Positions 46,753 to 55,621 of a stretch of DNA of 64,000 nucleotides are shown here, one piece after another; the stretch's first letter is position 1; each line of letters opens with the position of its first letter. The stretch covers positions 1,240,001 to 1,304,000 of the forward strand of contig NZ_CP036319.1 in the NCBI RefSeq assembly GCF_007752935.1. Direction: 5' to 3'. The DNA comes from Crateriforma conspicua (GTDB lineage Bacteria > Planctomycetota > Planctomycetia > Pirellulales > Pirellulaceae). Position numbers and translations under genes: made by a program. The notes under the pieces were generated by a model. It searched no databases and was not told the origin of the DNA. It worked only from the letters and a program-made list of their open reading frames with translations.

Positions 46753-48453
46753 TCAACGGGCGGGCAGCAGAACAGCGATGGTCGTGCCTTCGCCGGGCAC
46801 TGATTTCACCTCCACCGCACCCCGGTGGCTTTTGATGATGCCCAGCGAAGTGGAAAGGCCAAGCCCTGTGCCTTGGCCACGTTCCTTGGTCGAAAAGAAG
46901 GGCTCGAAAATCCGTTCGCGATTCTCCGGTGCAATCCCGTGTCCCGTGTCGCTGACTTCGATGCGAACGTAGCGTCCCGGTGGCAGTGGCGTGAACGAAA
47001 ACAACCGTTCCTTTGAGAATTCTTGAACTGAAGTCCGAATCGCCAGCGTGCCACCATCGGGCATCGCATCGCGTGCGTTGATGGCCAGATTCATCACCAC
47101 TTGACTGATCTCCGTTTCATCACCGTGGATCATCGGCATCGCATCGGCGACCTCCAAACGCAAGTTGATACTGGGTTTCAAGGTTCGCTGTAAAATCGTC
47201 TCGGTGTCGTGCAAAACGCCTGCCAGATCCAGGTCGACATGTTGACCTTCACCCCCGCGTGCGAAGGTCAGCAGTTGATCGATCAGCCCCGCAGCACGCG
47301 ATGCACCTTGGGTGATCGTGTCGATCAAGGCGTCTTGGTTGATCTTCGGATCATGCCGGGCCAGCATCTTGCTGCTCATCAGAATCGGCGTCAGTACGTT
47401 GTTCAAGTCATGGGCGATACCGCTTGCCAGCGTGCCCAGCGATTCCAAACGCTGGCGGCGACGGTCGACCGCTTGGAGCCGTTTGCGCTCGGCAAGGTCC
47501 AAATCCAAGACGACCACGCCATGGCATTGCCGACCGTCCATCACGCGAGTCCGTCGGCGTTCCAGATGGATCGATTTGCCGGCGGCGTTCTTCGCCCATA
47601 CCTCGCCGTTCCAATGCTTGGCCCGGTCGTAGTGTTGCAATCGGCCGGATGCCTGTTCGTCGTCGCCAAAGCCCAAATCAATGACGCTATCGGCATTCCT
47701 GCCGATCATCTGTTCCGCGGGAATCCCGAATAACTTTTCGGCGCCGGCGTTCCAATACACCACCGCACCACTGGGGTCTTCGATGTGAATCGGTTCAGGG
47801 ATCTCAGACAACAACGTCGTGTATCGCAATTGTTCTTTTCCGCTTTCGGATCGCAAACGCTTTTCAGCTTGCTGAGTCAAAAAAATCAACGCCAACAAAC
47901 CGATCATCACCAGTTGTCCATAAACCAATAGTGAACGGATAAGCGTCCGGTGCCGCGACAGCAATGGTTTGACGGATTCAATGTCTTGGTCAATCAAGTC
48001 GATCACGGCGTTGGCGTGGTCGCGGTTACGCTTCAACGTTTCGGTCGCCTCCAATTGATCGTCGCCCTGGACGGGATGCTGGATGATGCGGCGTACCGCT
48101 TGCAGACTGGCCTGTGCCGTATCGGAACCGAATCGAAGTGCGGACTCGGAAAGCGAATGCTGTTCCAAGTCGGCCAGACGCATCACATCGTCGCTAGCGT
48201 CGGACAACCGTTGCTGGGCCAACGCTCGGTCGACTTCATTGCCGGTCACGTGGAACCGCCAAACGCGTGTGGTTGCCGACGAAATCACCCGTTGAAAGTC
48301 GCCCAAAGTGTTGCGGTACATGCGAGCGGATTCGATTCGCCGTTCCAGCCGATCGGTGTCGTCGATCCGGCGGACCCCGATCCACAGCGATCCGAGGGTG
48401 TAAATCAAGGTCAAAGCGACCGATGCTGGAAATAGAAATCGTTCGGCGGACAT
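46753..48453 (-). CDS. Membrane sensor histidine kinase with PAS domain (NtrB-type)
   Basis: 566 residues. TM1 at about 7-26 and TM2 at about 176-194 flank a periplasmic region, compatible with a CHASE3-like sensor. A PAS domain follows (SEIPEPIHIEDPSGAVVYWN), then the HisKA box SGIAHDLNNVLTP with His348 and a HATPase domain with N (NLAINARDAMPDGG), G1 (DTGHGIAPE) and G2 (GTGLGLSTSLG). It precedes its regulator with about 160 bases between them. The signal is unknown. Confidence 0.92.
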   Translation of the reverse strand: MSAERFLFPASVALTLIYTLGSLWIGVRRIDDTDRLERRIESARMYRNTLGDFQRVISSATTRVWRFHVTGNEVDRALAQQRLSDASDDVMRLADLEQHSLSESALRFGSDTAQASLQAVRRIIQHPVQGDDQLEATETLKRNRDHANAVIDLIDQDIESVKPLLSRHRTLIRSLLVYGQLVMIGLLALIFLTQQAEKRLRSESGKEQLRYTTLLSEIPEPIHIEDPSGAVVYWNAGAEKLFGIPAEQMIGRNADSVIDLGFGDDEQASGRLQHYDRAKHWNGEVWAKNAAGKSIHLERRRTRVMDGRQCHGVVVLDLDLAERKRLQAVDRRRQRLESLGTLASGIAHDLNNVLTPILMSSKMLARHDPKINQDALIDTITQGASRAAGLIDQLLTFARGGEGQHVDLDLAGVLHDTETILQRTLKPSINLRLEVADAMPMIHGDETEISQVVMNLAINARDAMPDGGTLAIRTSVQEFSKERLFSFTPLPPGRYVRIEVSDTGHGIAPENRERIFEPFFSTKERGQGTGLGLSTSLGIIKSHRGAVEVKSVPGEGTTIAVLLPAR

Positions 48454-48627
48454 GCGCGATCCGAAGTGGACAAAACGGATTGGATTGATTCAGCGGGGTA
48501 CGGCGGCGGGAAATCTTCGCCGTGCGAATTGGGGCACACCGTTTGCCAGCACAGGAAATTGTCCCCGCTGATCGGTCCCGCGGTGATTCGGGCATTGGTC
48601 CATCAAAGTCCTTTCGCGATTTTCTTT

Positions 48628-48984
48628 ATGCTCAATTCGGAAGTCGATACGGCATCCAAAGCGGTGCTTTTCCGTCACGGCACACCATGGACCGGATGCG
48701 ATTGGGCCACGGAGTTCGGGCCGCTGAAGCTGAATCTTCAGTGCATCCGCAGCCGTCAGGCGCGGACGGTCGCCAGCGCGACTCGTGGATTGGAAGCCGA
48801 ACAGTGGCTCGCGGCGGCAAAATGGCTGGAAAAAGTCGAATCCGATGCAATCCGGGCGACGGAGCTTCGGCGACAGGCCGACCATGCGGATGGAAAAGGC
48901 GATGCGGGTGAAGCATTTTGGCTGCGCCGGGCGGCTGACGAGATCGAAGCGGAACATCGGCCGCATCAATCGGCCGGCCACTGA
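48628..48984 (+). CDS. Small hypothetical protein
   Basis: 118 residues from the ATG at 48628. The protein is acidic and helical towards the end (AEQWLAAAKWLEKVESDAI, then ADGKGDAGEAFWLRRAADEIE). It has no signal peptide or motif I recognise. The opposing minus frame over the same stretch looks worse, so this is the better call, but it remains a moderate one. It is divergent from the sensor kinase, with 174 bases between them. Confidence 0.5.
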   Translation: MLNSEVDTASKAVLFRHGTPWTGCDWATEFGPLKLNLQCIRSRQARTVASATRGLEAEQWLAAAKWLEKVESDAIRATELRRQADHADGKGDAGEAFWLRRAADEIEAEHRPHQSAGH

Positions 48985-49183
48985 GGGGGCCGGGATTCTG
49001 GACCGGCATTCTGGGGCGAAATTTTTGCGGCGATGAACGCAATTGTTAAAACACGCATCGGCAATGAATTTGCCAAAACGGAAACGAGTTTGCCAGATTC
49101 TGGCGTCGACCCTGTGCCGGACGTCTGCGAAGATTCGCTTCGCGTGACCAAAACGTAATGAATCGAAGTTTGATGGAATTGAG

Positions 49184-50224
49184 TTGAACGCGTTTTTGCA
49201 GTTGCTGCGTCTGTTGGTCCGTGAGCCGTCAGTCGTGGGTGTGGAAGAGGCATTTTTTCGAATCGTTCGCCGCGAGCTCGAAGAACTGTCCATCAAGGTC
49301 ACGCAATACTTTGGCGTTTTGGTGGCCGAAGGCGGGTGTCCCGACAGCCTGTATCTATCGGCGCATGTGGACCGTCACGGTTTGCTTTGCACCGGCCCCA
49401 ACGAATTTCAGTATGCGGCTTTCATCGCGGGCAATCGGGGCGAACTGAACGGCGATTCGATTTCCGAGCAATTCATGGAACTGATCGCAGGCCGTTTTCA
49501 TGGCGAACGTGTCAAAGCACATTCACCTCATACCGGGGTGTACTTGGGGCACGGCACGATCACCCAAGCCAACATTTGCCCGCGTCGTCGGAACTTGGTT
49601 TTTTCAGTCGACGGTTTGGAGTTCCTACAGCCCAACACGCCGGTGTCGTTCGTGGATCGGTTGGTCGTCGATGACCGAACGATCTCTGCACAGCTAGACA
49701 ATGTCGTTAGCGTTGCCATGTTGATCGACCTTTTCCGCCGTGGATATCAAGGCACCGCCTTCTTTACCGCCGGTGAAGAAGCCGGACGAAGCTGGCGTTT
49801 CTTGGCTGAATGGTTCCAACGAACCAACCAATCGACCAACCGGCTGATCGTTTTAGACACCAGTCCGTTTCCATCGCTCAATGATTTAGAACACCAAGAG
49901 GTCGTTCTCCGGTGGCGAGACGCCAATGCCGAGTTCGATCGACGGCTGACCCTGGAGCTCAAGCGATACTGTGACGAGATGTCGATCAATTATCGATTCA
50001 AAGACGAGTACATCGACCTGATGAACCAGTCACGGGACAGCCCCATGTCACTGGGCCGAACCGAATTGGGCCGATTGATGAACGCCATCCCGACGTCGGT
50101 CAGTGGCACGACGTTGCAGTTGCCCACGACGTCGTACCACACCCAAGCGGAAACCGCCACGCTGGCCGGTGTTCGTTCGATGCTGAAACTACTGGATCGG
50201 ATCGCCGGTCTGGAACAGCCTTGA
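49184..50224 (+). CDS. M42-like zinc peptidase/aminopeptidase-type protein
   Basis: TTG start at 49184, 346 residues; no ATG start is in frame nearby. The metal ligands of co-catalytic zinc peptidases are in place: His61-x-Asp63 (SAHVDRHG), Asp172 (AQLDN), Glu198-Glu199 (TAGEEAG), Asp225 (VLDTSPF) and His319 (TSYHTQAE). Spacing fits the M42/M20/M28 set, closest to M42. There is no signal peptide. It converges on the poly-gamma-glutamate operon with only 14 bases between, so I infer a role in trimming glutamyl peptides, unproven. Confidence 0.85.
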   Translation: MNAFLQLLRLLVREPSVVGVEEAFFRIVRRELEELSIKVTQYFGVLVAEGGCPDSLYLSAHVDRHGLLCTGPNEFQYAAFIAGNRGELNGDSISEQFMELIAGRFHGERVKAHSPHTGVYLGHGTITQANICPRRRNLVFSVDGLEFLQPNTPVSFVDRLVVDDRTISAQLDNVVSVAMLIDLFRRGYQGTAFFTAGEEAGRSWRFLAEWFQRTNQSTNRLIVLDTSPFPSLNDLEHQEVVLRWRDANAEFDRRLTLELKRYCDEMSINYRFKDEYIDLMNQSRDSPMSLGRTELGRLMNAIPTSVSGTTLQLPTTSYHTQAETATLAGVRSMLKLLDRIAGLEQP

Positions 50225-50238
50225 TCGTGTGGGTGGGG

Positions 50239-51384
50239 CTACAGCATCGGTTCCGCTGTAGCGTCTTTCTTGGGCGATTTGTTTAGCTTCAGCAGACGCG
50301 AACCGATATCGCTGCGGACAAACGCGTACATCATGATCGTCAACAGGCCCAGCAGTGATGCCGCCAGCGGCTTGCTGTATTCAATCGCTTCGAACACGCT
50401 GGCTTCACCGGGGGCGGGCGGTTCCAAAGGCGGTACGGGCATGCCGTATTTTTCGGCGATGTCGGCAATTTGCGCGAAGTGAATGACGGGGACGCCGCGA
50501 AGGATGAAACGCGGCATGATCCCATCGGTCTGGCGGATTTGTACGGGAGGAATCAAGTTCAGGCCTGGTGAAAACATCTGCTTGCCCAGCGTGCGACCGA
50601 CCGAAACCGTTCCGGCGCCGACGTTGATGTACGCTTTGATCGGCTGGCTGCCGGCGTGCTTGTCATACAGATTCATTCGTTCTTCCACGGACGCTTCGAA
50701 CGTCGTGGCCTCCAATAGGGACAGCCCGTTTCGTGAGATGCCCTCCTCGATTGCTTGACGTCCACCATCGCTCAATCCCAAGCCGCGGTCTTCAAAGCCG
50801 CCGATGGATGCCGCGATCGCACGTGACCGAAAGACGCCTTGGTCGACAAGGATTCGTTCCATATCGATCCACAACAGGTCGGGCAAATTGGCACCCCACT
50901 GGGATGCGGCGCCGCTGGTGATGATGATCGGTTTCAAATTCATCGTTTCCGCGGCCGCATAGACGCATGCGTTGATACCGGGGAACGATCCACTGACCCC
51001 GATTGCGATCGTGTCGCCGTTTTCGACGCCGGCGTCACGCAGCATTTGCACTGCGACGGCGGCAAAGTTGGGATTGATACTGGTCCGCTTGGCCGTGACA
51101 TCACCCGACAAACTGGTCACTTCGCTCATCGCGATGCCCAGCACACCACTGTGGACCAAGTCCATCGTTTCATCGATTTCGTGGCCACGTTCGATCCGGG
51201 CGTCATAGATGACGTCGTACGCTTGCGATGCAAGTTTCGCGGCAGCCAGCTTTTCATCAAAGTTCGGCTGACGTTGTTGGACACGAAAGTTTTCGACCAG
51301 GGTCAAACCGGCCAACGATGTCAAACCGATCAAGAACAGTCCGGTGCGTGAAACGGCTTTGGGACGCCAATAGACTTTTTTCAT
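50239..51384 (-). CDS. pgsW: Poly-gamma-glutamate system protein PgsW-like
   Basis: From the ATG at 51384 the protein has 381 residues. An N-terminal anchor (VSRTGLFLIGLTSLAGLTLV) is followed by a periplasmic body (IGVSGSFPGINACVYAAAET, then IGGFEDRGLGLSDGGRQAI) and a second helix near the C-terminus (ASLLGLLTIMMYAFV). This matches the poly-gamma-glutamate system protein found in PGA operons that lack pgsA/capA. It is the last gene of the pgsB-pgsC-pgsW operon and probably replaces PgsA in the membrane complex. Confidence 0.85.
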   Translation of the reverse strand: MKKVYWRPKAVSRTGLFLIGLTSLAGLTLVENFRVQQRQPNFDEKLAAAKLASQAYDVIYDARIERGHEIDETMDLVHSGVLGIAMSEVTSLSGDVTAKRTSINPNFAAVAVQMLRDAGVENGDTIAIGVSGSFPGINACVYAAAETMNLKPIIITSGAASQWGANLPDLLWIDMERILVDQGVFRSRAIAASIGGFEDRGLGLSDGGRQAIEEGISRNGLSLLEATTFEASVEERMNLYDKHAGSQPIKAYINVGAGTVSVGRTLGKQMFSPGLNLIPPVQIRQTDGIMPRFILRGVPVIHFAQIADIAEKYGMPVPPLEPPAPGEASVFEAIEYSKPLAASLLGLLTIMMYAFVRSDIGSRLLKLNKSPKKDATAEPML

Positions 51385-51490
51385 GGATGAATTTGGGGCA
51401 GGCAAATCGCCTGTGAATTTCTAACGAAGGTGGTGGATGAACGTAGGAGAGAAATCGATGCTTGCGTTCGCGTCTTCCGCGGTCACGGCA

Positions 51491-51979
51491 TCAAGCCAAG
51501 GCAGCGCCATAGATCAAAATCAGAACCATACGAATCGCGACCGACGCAGTGAAAAGTGCGGATATGGTTTCCAGCCATCCTTGACGATCCATCCAAATCG
51601 CGATCAGTCCAGGCAAGATATAGCCCACCACTTGTGCGGTCGCGTCGCCGGTCGCGAACAGATCAACACTGACCAAATGTTCTGTCGGCATCATGTCCAT
51701 CAATAGTCGAACACTGTATCCCATCAAAATCATCAGGACCGTCCGGCGACGACCAAAGATGATGATAAAGGTGCCCAGCGAGTGAACGATTAAGTACGTC
51801 GCCGCCGCGGCGACCAAGGTCAGGGCAACGTCCAGCGGTCGTCCCAGATTCAATGCAATGAAACCGGGGACGACCATACCGCCTGCGGCCAGACCGAAAA
51901 GCTCCGAGAAGATCAAGCTGATCACCAGGCCGACACCGACCGAGACCATCATTTGATCCGCAAATTCTGTCATCATCAT
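51491..51979 (-). CDS. pgsC: Poly-gamma-glutamate biosynthesis membrane protein PgsC/CapC
   Basis: From the ATG at 51979 (three ATG codons in a row) the protein has 162 residues and about five hydrophobic helices. SELFGLAAGGMVVPGFIAL and MLMGY-like segments fit PgsC/CapC, which forms the membrane part of the poly-gamma-glutamate ligase with PgsB. The longer frame to 52054 is rejected. It lies about 135 bases downstream of pgsB and about 105 bases upstream of pgsW. Confidence 0.9.
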   Translation of the reverse strand: MMMTEFADQMMVSVGVGLVISLIFSELFGLAAGGMVVPGFIALNLGRPLDVALTLVAAAATYLIVHSLGTFIIIFGRRRTVLMILMGYSVRLLMDMMPTEHLVSVDLFATGDATAQVVGYILPGLIAIWMDRQGWLETISALFTASVAIRMVLILIYGAALA

Positions 51980-52115
51980 GTTTGTGTTTATGCAGACGCT
52001 TTTCGTCTGCCTTTTGTATCGTGGAGATTGAAAAATTTGGTGGAAATCTGACATTGGCTCCGACGAATCGAAGACTTGGAGTCAACGTCACGCGTGTACG
52101 GATTGAACGACGCGG

Positions 52116-53312
52116 CTATTTCAATTCGCGTCGGATGCTGCGGTTGGCAAAGTGTCGAACCAAATCCAGGCCGATACCCGCAATGTTGGCCATACCCATG
52201 ACCAGGCTGCAGCGTTCGGATAATTCGACAATGATCTCGAACACTTGATCCACCGGTTGGTCTTCGGCAAAGACAAGCTTCATCGGATCCATGCCGGCCG
52301 ACGTCGCAGCGCGGGCGAAGATGTACGTACCGGTTCCGATCAATAAGTATTTGTCCGCCGGCGGCCATGATGCCACGACACGACCCAATTGATCGCTGCG
52401 ATCCGGACGGTCCAGTCGGCAGTTGAAGATCGCGATCCGACGATCGACACCCGGATATCGTTCCAGTGCCATTTCCCAAATGCGTTGGGTCGATTCCGGA
52501 TCATTGGCGGCAAAACCGTTGACGAAGTTGATCTGGCGATGAAAGAAGTCCATCTCATAGGCCAACATCGCGCCGGGATCGGGCGGGGATTCCCACATGC
52601 CGCGAAGTGCCACACCACGATCGACACCCAGGTCCTGGCACACTTTTAAAGCCAGCGCAACGTTTTCGGCGTGTTCGACATAACAGAATCCGGCCAGGTC
52701 CAACGGGGTAATGGTCGCCACGTCAGATTCGGTCACCGGGATCGTTTCGGTGCCACGGTCATCGGCCGCGGCTTGAAAGACGTCCAGGTGGTCACGTTCG
52801 GCGGTGTACAGCTTGGTTCCGACGGGCACCATGCCCGCAAGAGCTTTAGCGACGTCACGCTCGGTCGGCCCCATCACATCCAAGTGATCTTCACGCGCGT
52901 TGGTGATCACGCCGTGTGTTGCACGGACTAGTTTGTCTTCGCATAACCACTGCAGAAACGGTATCAACGCCATGCATTCAATCACCAAGGCCTGGCATTC
53001 CAATTCCACAGCGGTGCGAACGATTCGGATCTGTTCAATGACATTGGCACGCGACGGACGAAACACGGGGTATTCGGTCCCGTCGGGCAGAATCATTCGT
53101 GGCAGCGTCCCCGTGGTCTTGCAACAAGTGCGGATACCGCCGGCGCGTAGGCCTGCGGCGATCAGGCGGGCGACGCTTGATTTTCCCCGAGTTCCGTTGA
53201 CGTGGATGCGAATGGGAATCTGTTTCAGTGTTCGGCGGTGAACCAAAGATTCAACGACACCGCCGGCGATCACTGCGCCGGTGGTACCGAGCAGCGCAAG
53301 TTCGGCTGTCAC
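52116..53312 (-). CDS. pgsB: Poly-gamma-glutamate synthase PgsB/CapB
   Basis: A GTG at 53312 gives 398 residues, close to the family's usual length (about 390). The ATP site is NGTRGKSS (residues 39-46), as in the Mur-ligase-like amide ligases. Other family marks are KTTGTLPRMIL, ECMAL, ITNAREDHLDVMGPTERD, ESPPDPGAM, VNGFAANDPEST and FNCRLDRPDRSDQ. The enzyme joins gamma-linked glutamate residues using ATP. The frame stays open back to 53708, but that extension lacks protein character. Confidence 0.93.
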   Translation of the reverse strand: MTAELALLGTTGAVIAGGVVESLVHRRTLKQIPIRIHVNGTRGKSSVARLIAAGLRAGGIRTCCKTTGTLPRMILPDGTEYPVFRPSRANVIEQIRIVRTAVELECQALVIECMALIPFLQWLCEDKLVRATHGVITNAREDHLDVMGPTERDVAKALAGMVPVGTKLYTAERDHLDVFQAAADDRGTETIPVTESDVATITPLDLAGFCYVEHAENVALALKVCQDLGVDRGVALRGMWESPPDPGAMLAYEMDFFHRQINFVNGFAANDPESTQRIWEMALERYPGVDRRIAIFNCRLDRPDRSDQLGRVVASWPPADKYLLIGTGTYIFARAATSAGMDPMKLVFAEDQPVDQVFEIIVELSERCSLVMGMANIAGIGLDLVRHFANRSIRRELK

Positions 53313-53720
53313 GAATGAGGGATCCGATAAGCTTGAAAAGTGGGTGCGGCAATTGCCCGGATGCAACGTGGGGCAAACCGGAATGCCCGGACAAGTGACC
53401 GGTCCGAAAGCCAGGTTTGGCGACTGGACCGGCAGGCAAAAATCATGAACCGGGACGCTTTGCACCGGCCCGGTTGTTGCACAGCCAATCGCATCAGGCG
53501 TGCCAATTTTGTGATCGGACGCCGTGTGGATCGCAAGCGTCCTGCAATACGTCACTTTTAGGGCAATTTCAGAGCGATCGTGTGATCCGATTGCGTGACA
53601 AGTTGATGGCTTCGACGGCGGTGGCCCGGGAAGAGCGAAAGAAGTTTTCCAGGTTGGAAAGCCGTTTTCCAATGGCCGCCTTCGACTGAAAACGATAGTC
53701 ATCACCACCCATATGGACTC
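53313..53720. other. Divergent region upstream of pgsB
   Basis: 408 bases between the pgsB start and the next plus gene. A nested hairpin is visible at 53399-53432: CCGGTCC, four bases, GCCA, GGTT, TGGC, four bases, GGACCGG. The stretch is open in the pgsB frame, so it could belong to a longer protein, but its composition argues against that. Confidence 0.5.
53399..53432. promoter_or_regulatory. Nested hairpin in the pgsB leader
   Basis: CCGGTCC (53399-53405) pairs with GGACCGG (53426-53432), enclosing GCCA (53410-53413) and TGGC (53418-53421) around a GGTT loop, with matching 4-base internal loops. It lies about 87 bases before the pgsB GTG. It is a candidate leader structure or operator. 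Confidence 0.4.
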
Positions 53721-54299
53721 ATGATTTCACCCCATCCCATTCTTGATTTGACATGCACACTTTCACTGCACGATTTCAGCGTCGTGGACTACCAACACTT
53801 GCTTTCGGTATGCGAACAGCAACGACGAAACCGGTGGGTCGACAACGCCCGCGCGGTCTGCTTGATGCGATTGGAAAGGATCGACGAAGCTTTGGAAATC
53901 TTCCGTCGCATCGCCTTGAGCCCCGGCACTTGCGTCCTGCGTGGCGACTTGCCGGACGAGATCAAACTGAACTACGCTTCCGCCTTATTGGCGAAGGGGC
54001 AGTTGATCGGCGCCTTGGACGTATTGGATGAACTGGGGGATCCGAACCAGTGGATGGCGATTCAGATTCGTTGCGTCTTGTTGGATTGGGAAAAATCGCT
54101 TCCCTGGTGGAAAAGGATCCTTTGGCGAGCCGGACGTCTGGAGTTTGCCACACCGGTTTCGGTGGATTTTGAACTCGGCGTTTGGCCGCCCGCGGGAGTG
54201 TCGATTCCCGGGCGATCGATCGACCGTGCTGGCACCTCTGATGGGTTCGGTCGCATTACCGGTGACGACAAAGCGGATCCCGCATCCGTCCCGCTTTAA
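53721..54299 (+). CDS. TPR-like hypothetical protein
   Basis: 192 residues, no signal peptide. Helix pairs such as NARAVCLMRLERIDEALEIF and SALLAKGQLIGALDVLDEL read as two or three degenerate TPR units. The C-terminal part (WWKRILWRAG and a loop with PGRSIDRAG) has no family I know. It is divergent from pgsB and lies before the antiporter fragment and the kinase. A scaffold role is possible. Confidence 0.68.
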   Translation: MISPHPILDLTCTLSLHDFSVVDYQHLLSVCEQQRRNRWVDNARAVCLMRLERIDEALEIFRRIALSPGTCVLRGDLPDEIKLNYASALLAKGQLIGALDVLDELGDPNQWMAIQIRCVLLDWEKSLPWWKRILWRAGRLEFATPVSVDFELGVWPPAGVSIPGRSIDRAGTSDGFGRITGDDKADPASVPL

Positions 54300-54396
54300 C
54301 TGTCGGTGTGGCCGCGGTTTTTTTGATTCGCGTCATCCGAGGTGACCGTCATCTCACGTCGTTCATACCCAATCAAGACGCAAAGGAACTGTCCCG

Positions 54397-54516
54397 CTGA
54401 TTTCGTTTGTCTTTATCCTGATCGGATTGTTGTTGCTGGTCGGTGGCGGCGAGTTTTTGGTCCGTGGTGCGACGTCGATCGCAGCCGACATGAGGGTTTC
54501 AGCTCCGTGTCGATGA
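54397..54516 (+). pseudogene. 5' fragment of a CaCA-type Na+/Ca2+ antiporter gene
   Basis: A frame from a CTG at 54397 to a TGA at 54516 encodes about 39 residues. They include FILIGLLLLVGGGEFLVRG, then ATSIAADMRVSAP, which is the N-terminal helix and start of the first alpha-repeat of YrbG-type calcium/sodium antiporters. AAAGGA lies about 10 bases before the CTG, where an ATG would be expected. The rest of the gene is absent from this window, and the fragment is overlapped at its end by the kinase gene on the other strand. I call it a truncated remnant. Confidence 0.65.
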
Positions 54517-55332
54517 AGCAGCGGTGGCTGTCGCCCGTTTTCGCCGGGCGAATCGCATCGCCTTTTGACGTTGTCGTTTCCACGCGTCCAACATCGAACT
54601 GGCACTTCGATACCGATGCCTGGGATTCAGTTCCAGCGATTTGCGGATCACGTCAACGGCATCGCGGTGCAATCGCCGTCGCAAGTTTTCGGTTCCCGGA
54701 AGCGGCCACTGAAATGGATACTCCGCCCAGCGACCGGCAAAGATCCGGTGCGAAATCAGCCCAATTGAAAAAACATCGCTTCGCGGGGAAGGACGGCCCA
54801 TCGCCTGTTCGGGAGCCATGTAGCCGACCGTTCCCGTGCCCGCGCCGGTCATCGTTTTCGACCCGGCTTTGGCGATCCCAAAGTCTGTCAAACGCAATGT
54901 CTGGGCGCCGAATAGCAGCACGTTCTCGGGTTTAATGTCGCAGTGAACCACACCCGAATCGTGGGCATAGGCGACCGCGTCAAGCAGTTGGGTTACATAG
55001 CCGTACGCGGTTTCGAATCGGATCCGCTTTTGCAAGCGTTCTGCTAGGGTCTGGTCCGCCAGCGGTGTGACGATCACCAAGTGGCCTTCAATGATGCTGG
55101 CGTCTCGAATCGGCAGAATGCCGGGATGATCCAGCCGCATGGTCAAACGAACTTCGCGGCGAAAGTCATCCAACACGGCATCGTCATTGGCTGCATGGTG
55201 CAGCACTTTCAGCGCGACTTGTATTCCCAGCAGCGTGTCGGTTGCCGCGAACACCTCCGCAAAACCACCCGACCCGATACGCCAATTCAAACGGTATTTT
55301 CCCAGCCGAGATCCCACCCGAAGTCCGCCCAT
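54499..55332 (-). CDS. Serine/threonine protein kinase (short, Hanks type)
   Basis: From the ATG at 55332 the protein has 277 residues. Glycine loop IGSGGFAEVF (19-28), Lys42, catalytic loop VVHCDIKPENVLL, DFG and GYMAPEQ are present; the HRD motif reads HCD. The end is a basic tail (RQRQKAMRFARRKRATATAA) with no extracellular or membrane part, which is shorter than typical planctomycete kinases. It is divergent from the C39-like gene, sharing the dyad-rich control region. A longer frame to 55539 exists. Confidence 0.85.
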   Translation of the reverse strand: MGGLRVGSRLGKYRLNWRIGSGGFAEVFAATDTLLGIQVALKVLHHAANDDAVLDDFRREVRLTMRLDHPGILPIRDASIIEGHLVIVTPLADQTLAERLQKRIRFETAYGYVTQLLDAVAYAHDSGVVHCDIKPENVLLFGAQTLRLTDFGIAKAGSKTMTGAGTGTVGYMAPEQAMGRPSPRSDVFSIGLISHRIFAGRWAEYPFQWPLPGTENLRRRLHRDAVDVIRKSLELNPRHRYRSASSMLDAWKRQRQKAMRFARRKRATATAASSTRS

Positions 55333-55504
55333 TTTGCTTGGACGTCGGGAGGATCGCTTCGTGCTGGGGTTCCACGTCGTTGCGGACAAAGAATCAGTTC
55401 CTTCTTGCTGATTGGAAATTAATTTTCCACGGCCGTCCTCGTGGCATCGCGGTGGACAGCAAAAACAATGGGATTTGCGGCGACTTGTGGCGCCGCGGCA
55501 TCGT

Positions 55505-55523
55505 TTGGCACAGCGCGTGCCAA
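55505..55523. promoter_or_regulatory. Perfect dyad TTGGCAC-N5-GTGCCAA between kinase and amidoligase operon
   Basis: The arms lie at 55505-55511 and 55517-55523. Read in either direction it contains GG-N10-GC, as in a sigma-54 -24/-12 promoter (TGGCAC-N5-TTGC, one mismatch). It could therefore be a promoter, an operator or both. It lies about 100 bases before the first gene of the operon and about 170 before the kinase start. Confidence 0.45.
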
Positions 55524-55531
55524 TGGAGATG

Positions 55532-55553
55532 ACTGCCAATGTGTGATGGCAGT
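55532..55553. promoter_or_regulatory. Second dyad ACTGCCA-N8-TGGCAGT
   Basis: Perfect 7-base arms at 55532-55538 and 55547-55553. Its TGCCA/TGGCA core is shared with the dyad nine bases to the left, so one regulator may bind both. Confidence 0.4.
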
Positions 55554-55621
55554 TGCGCGACCCGACGGGTCGCTTTCATGTCGGTGCTTGTCGGCGACGA
55601 TCCACGAAGGAAATTCGTCCG

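Noticed and set aside
48490-49302. 270-codon minus-strand open frame between the kinase and the M42-like gene
   Set aside because: Its composition is rich in Arg, Cys and Phe with no domain, and it overlaps a better plus-strand candidate.
53313-53708. N-terminal extension of PgsB
   Set aside because: The family starts where GTG 53312 does and reaches the usual length; the extension is rich in Cys, His and Pro with no conserved motif.
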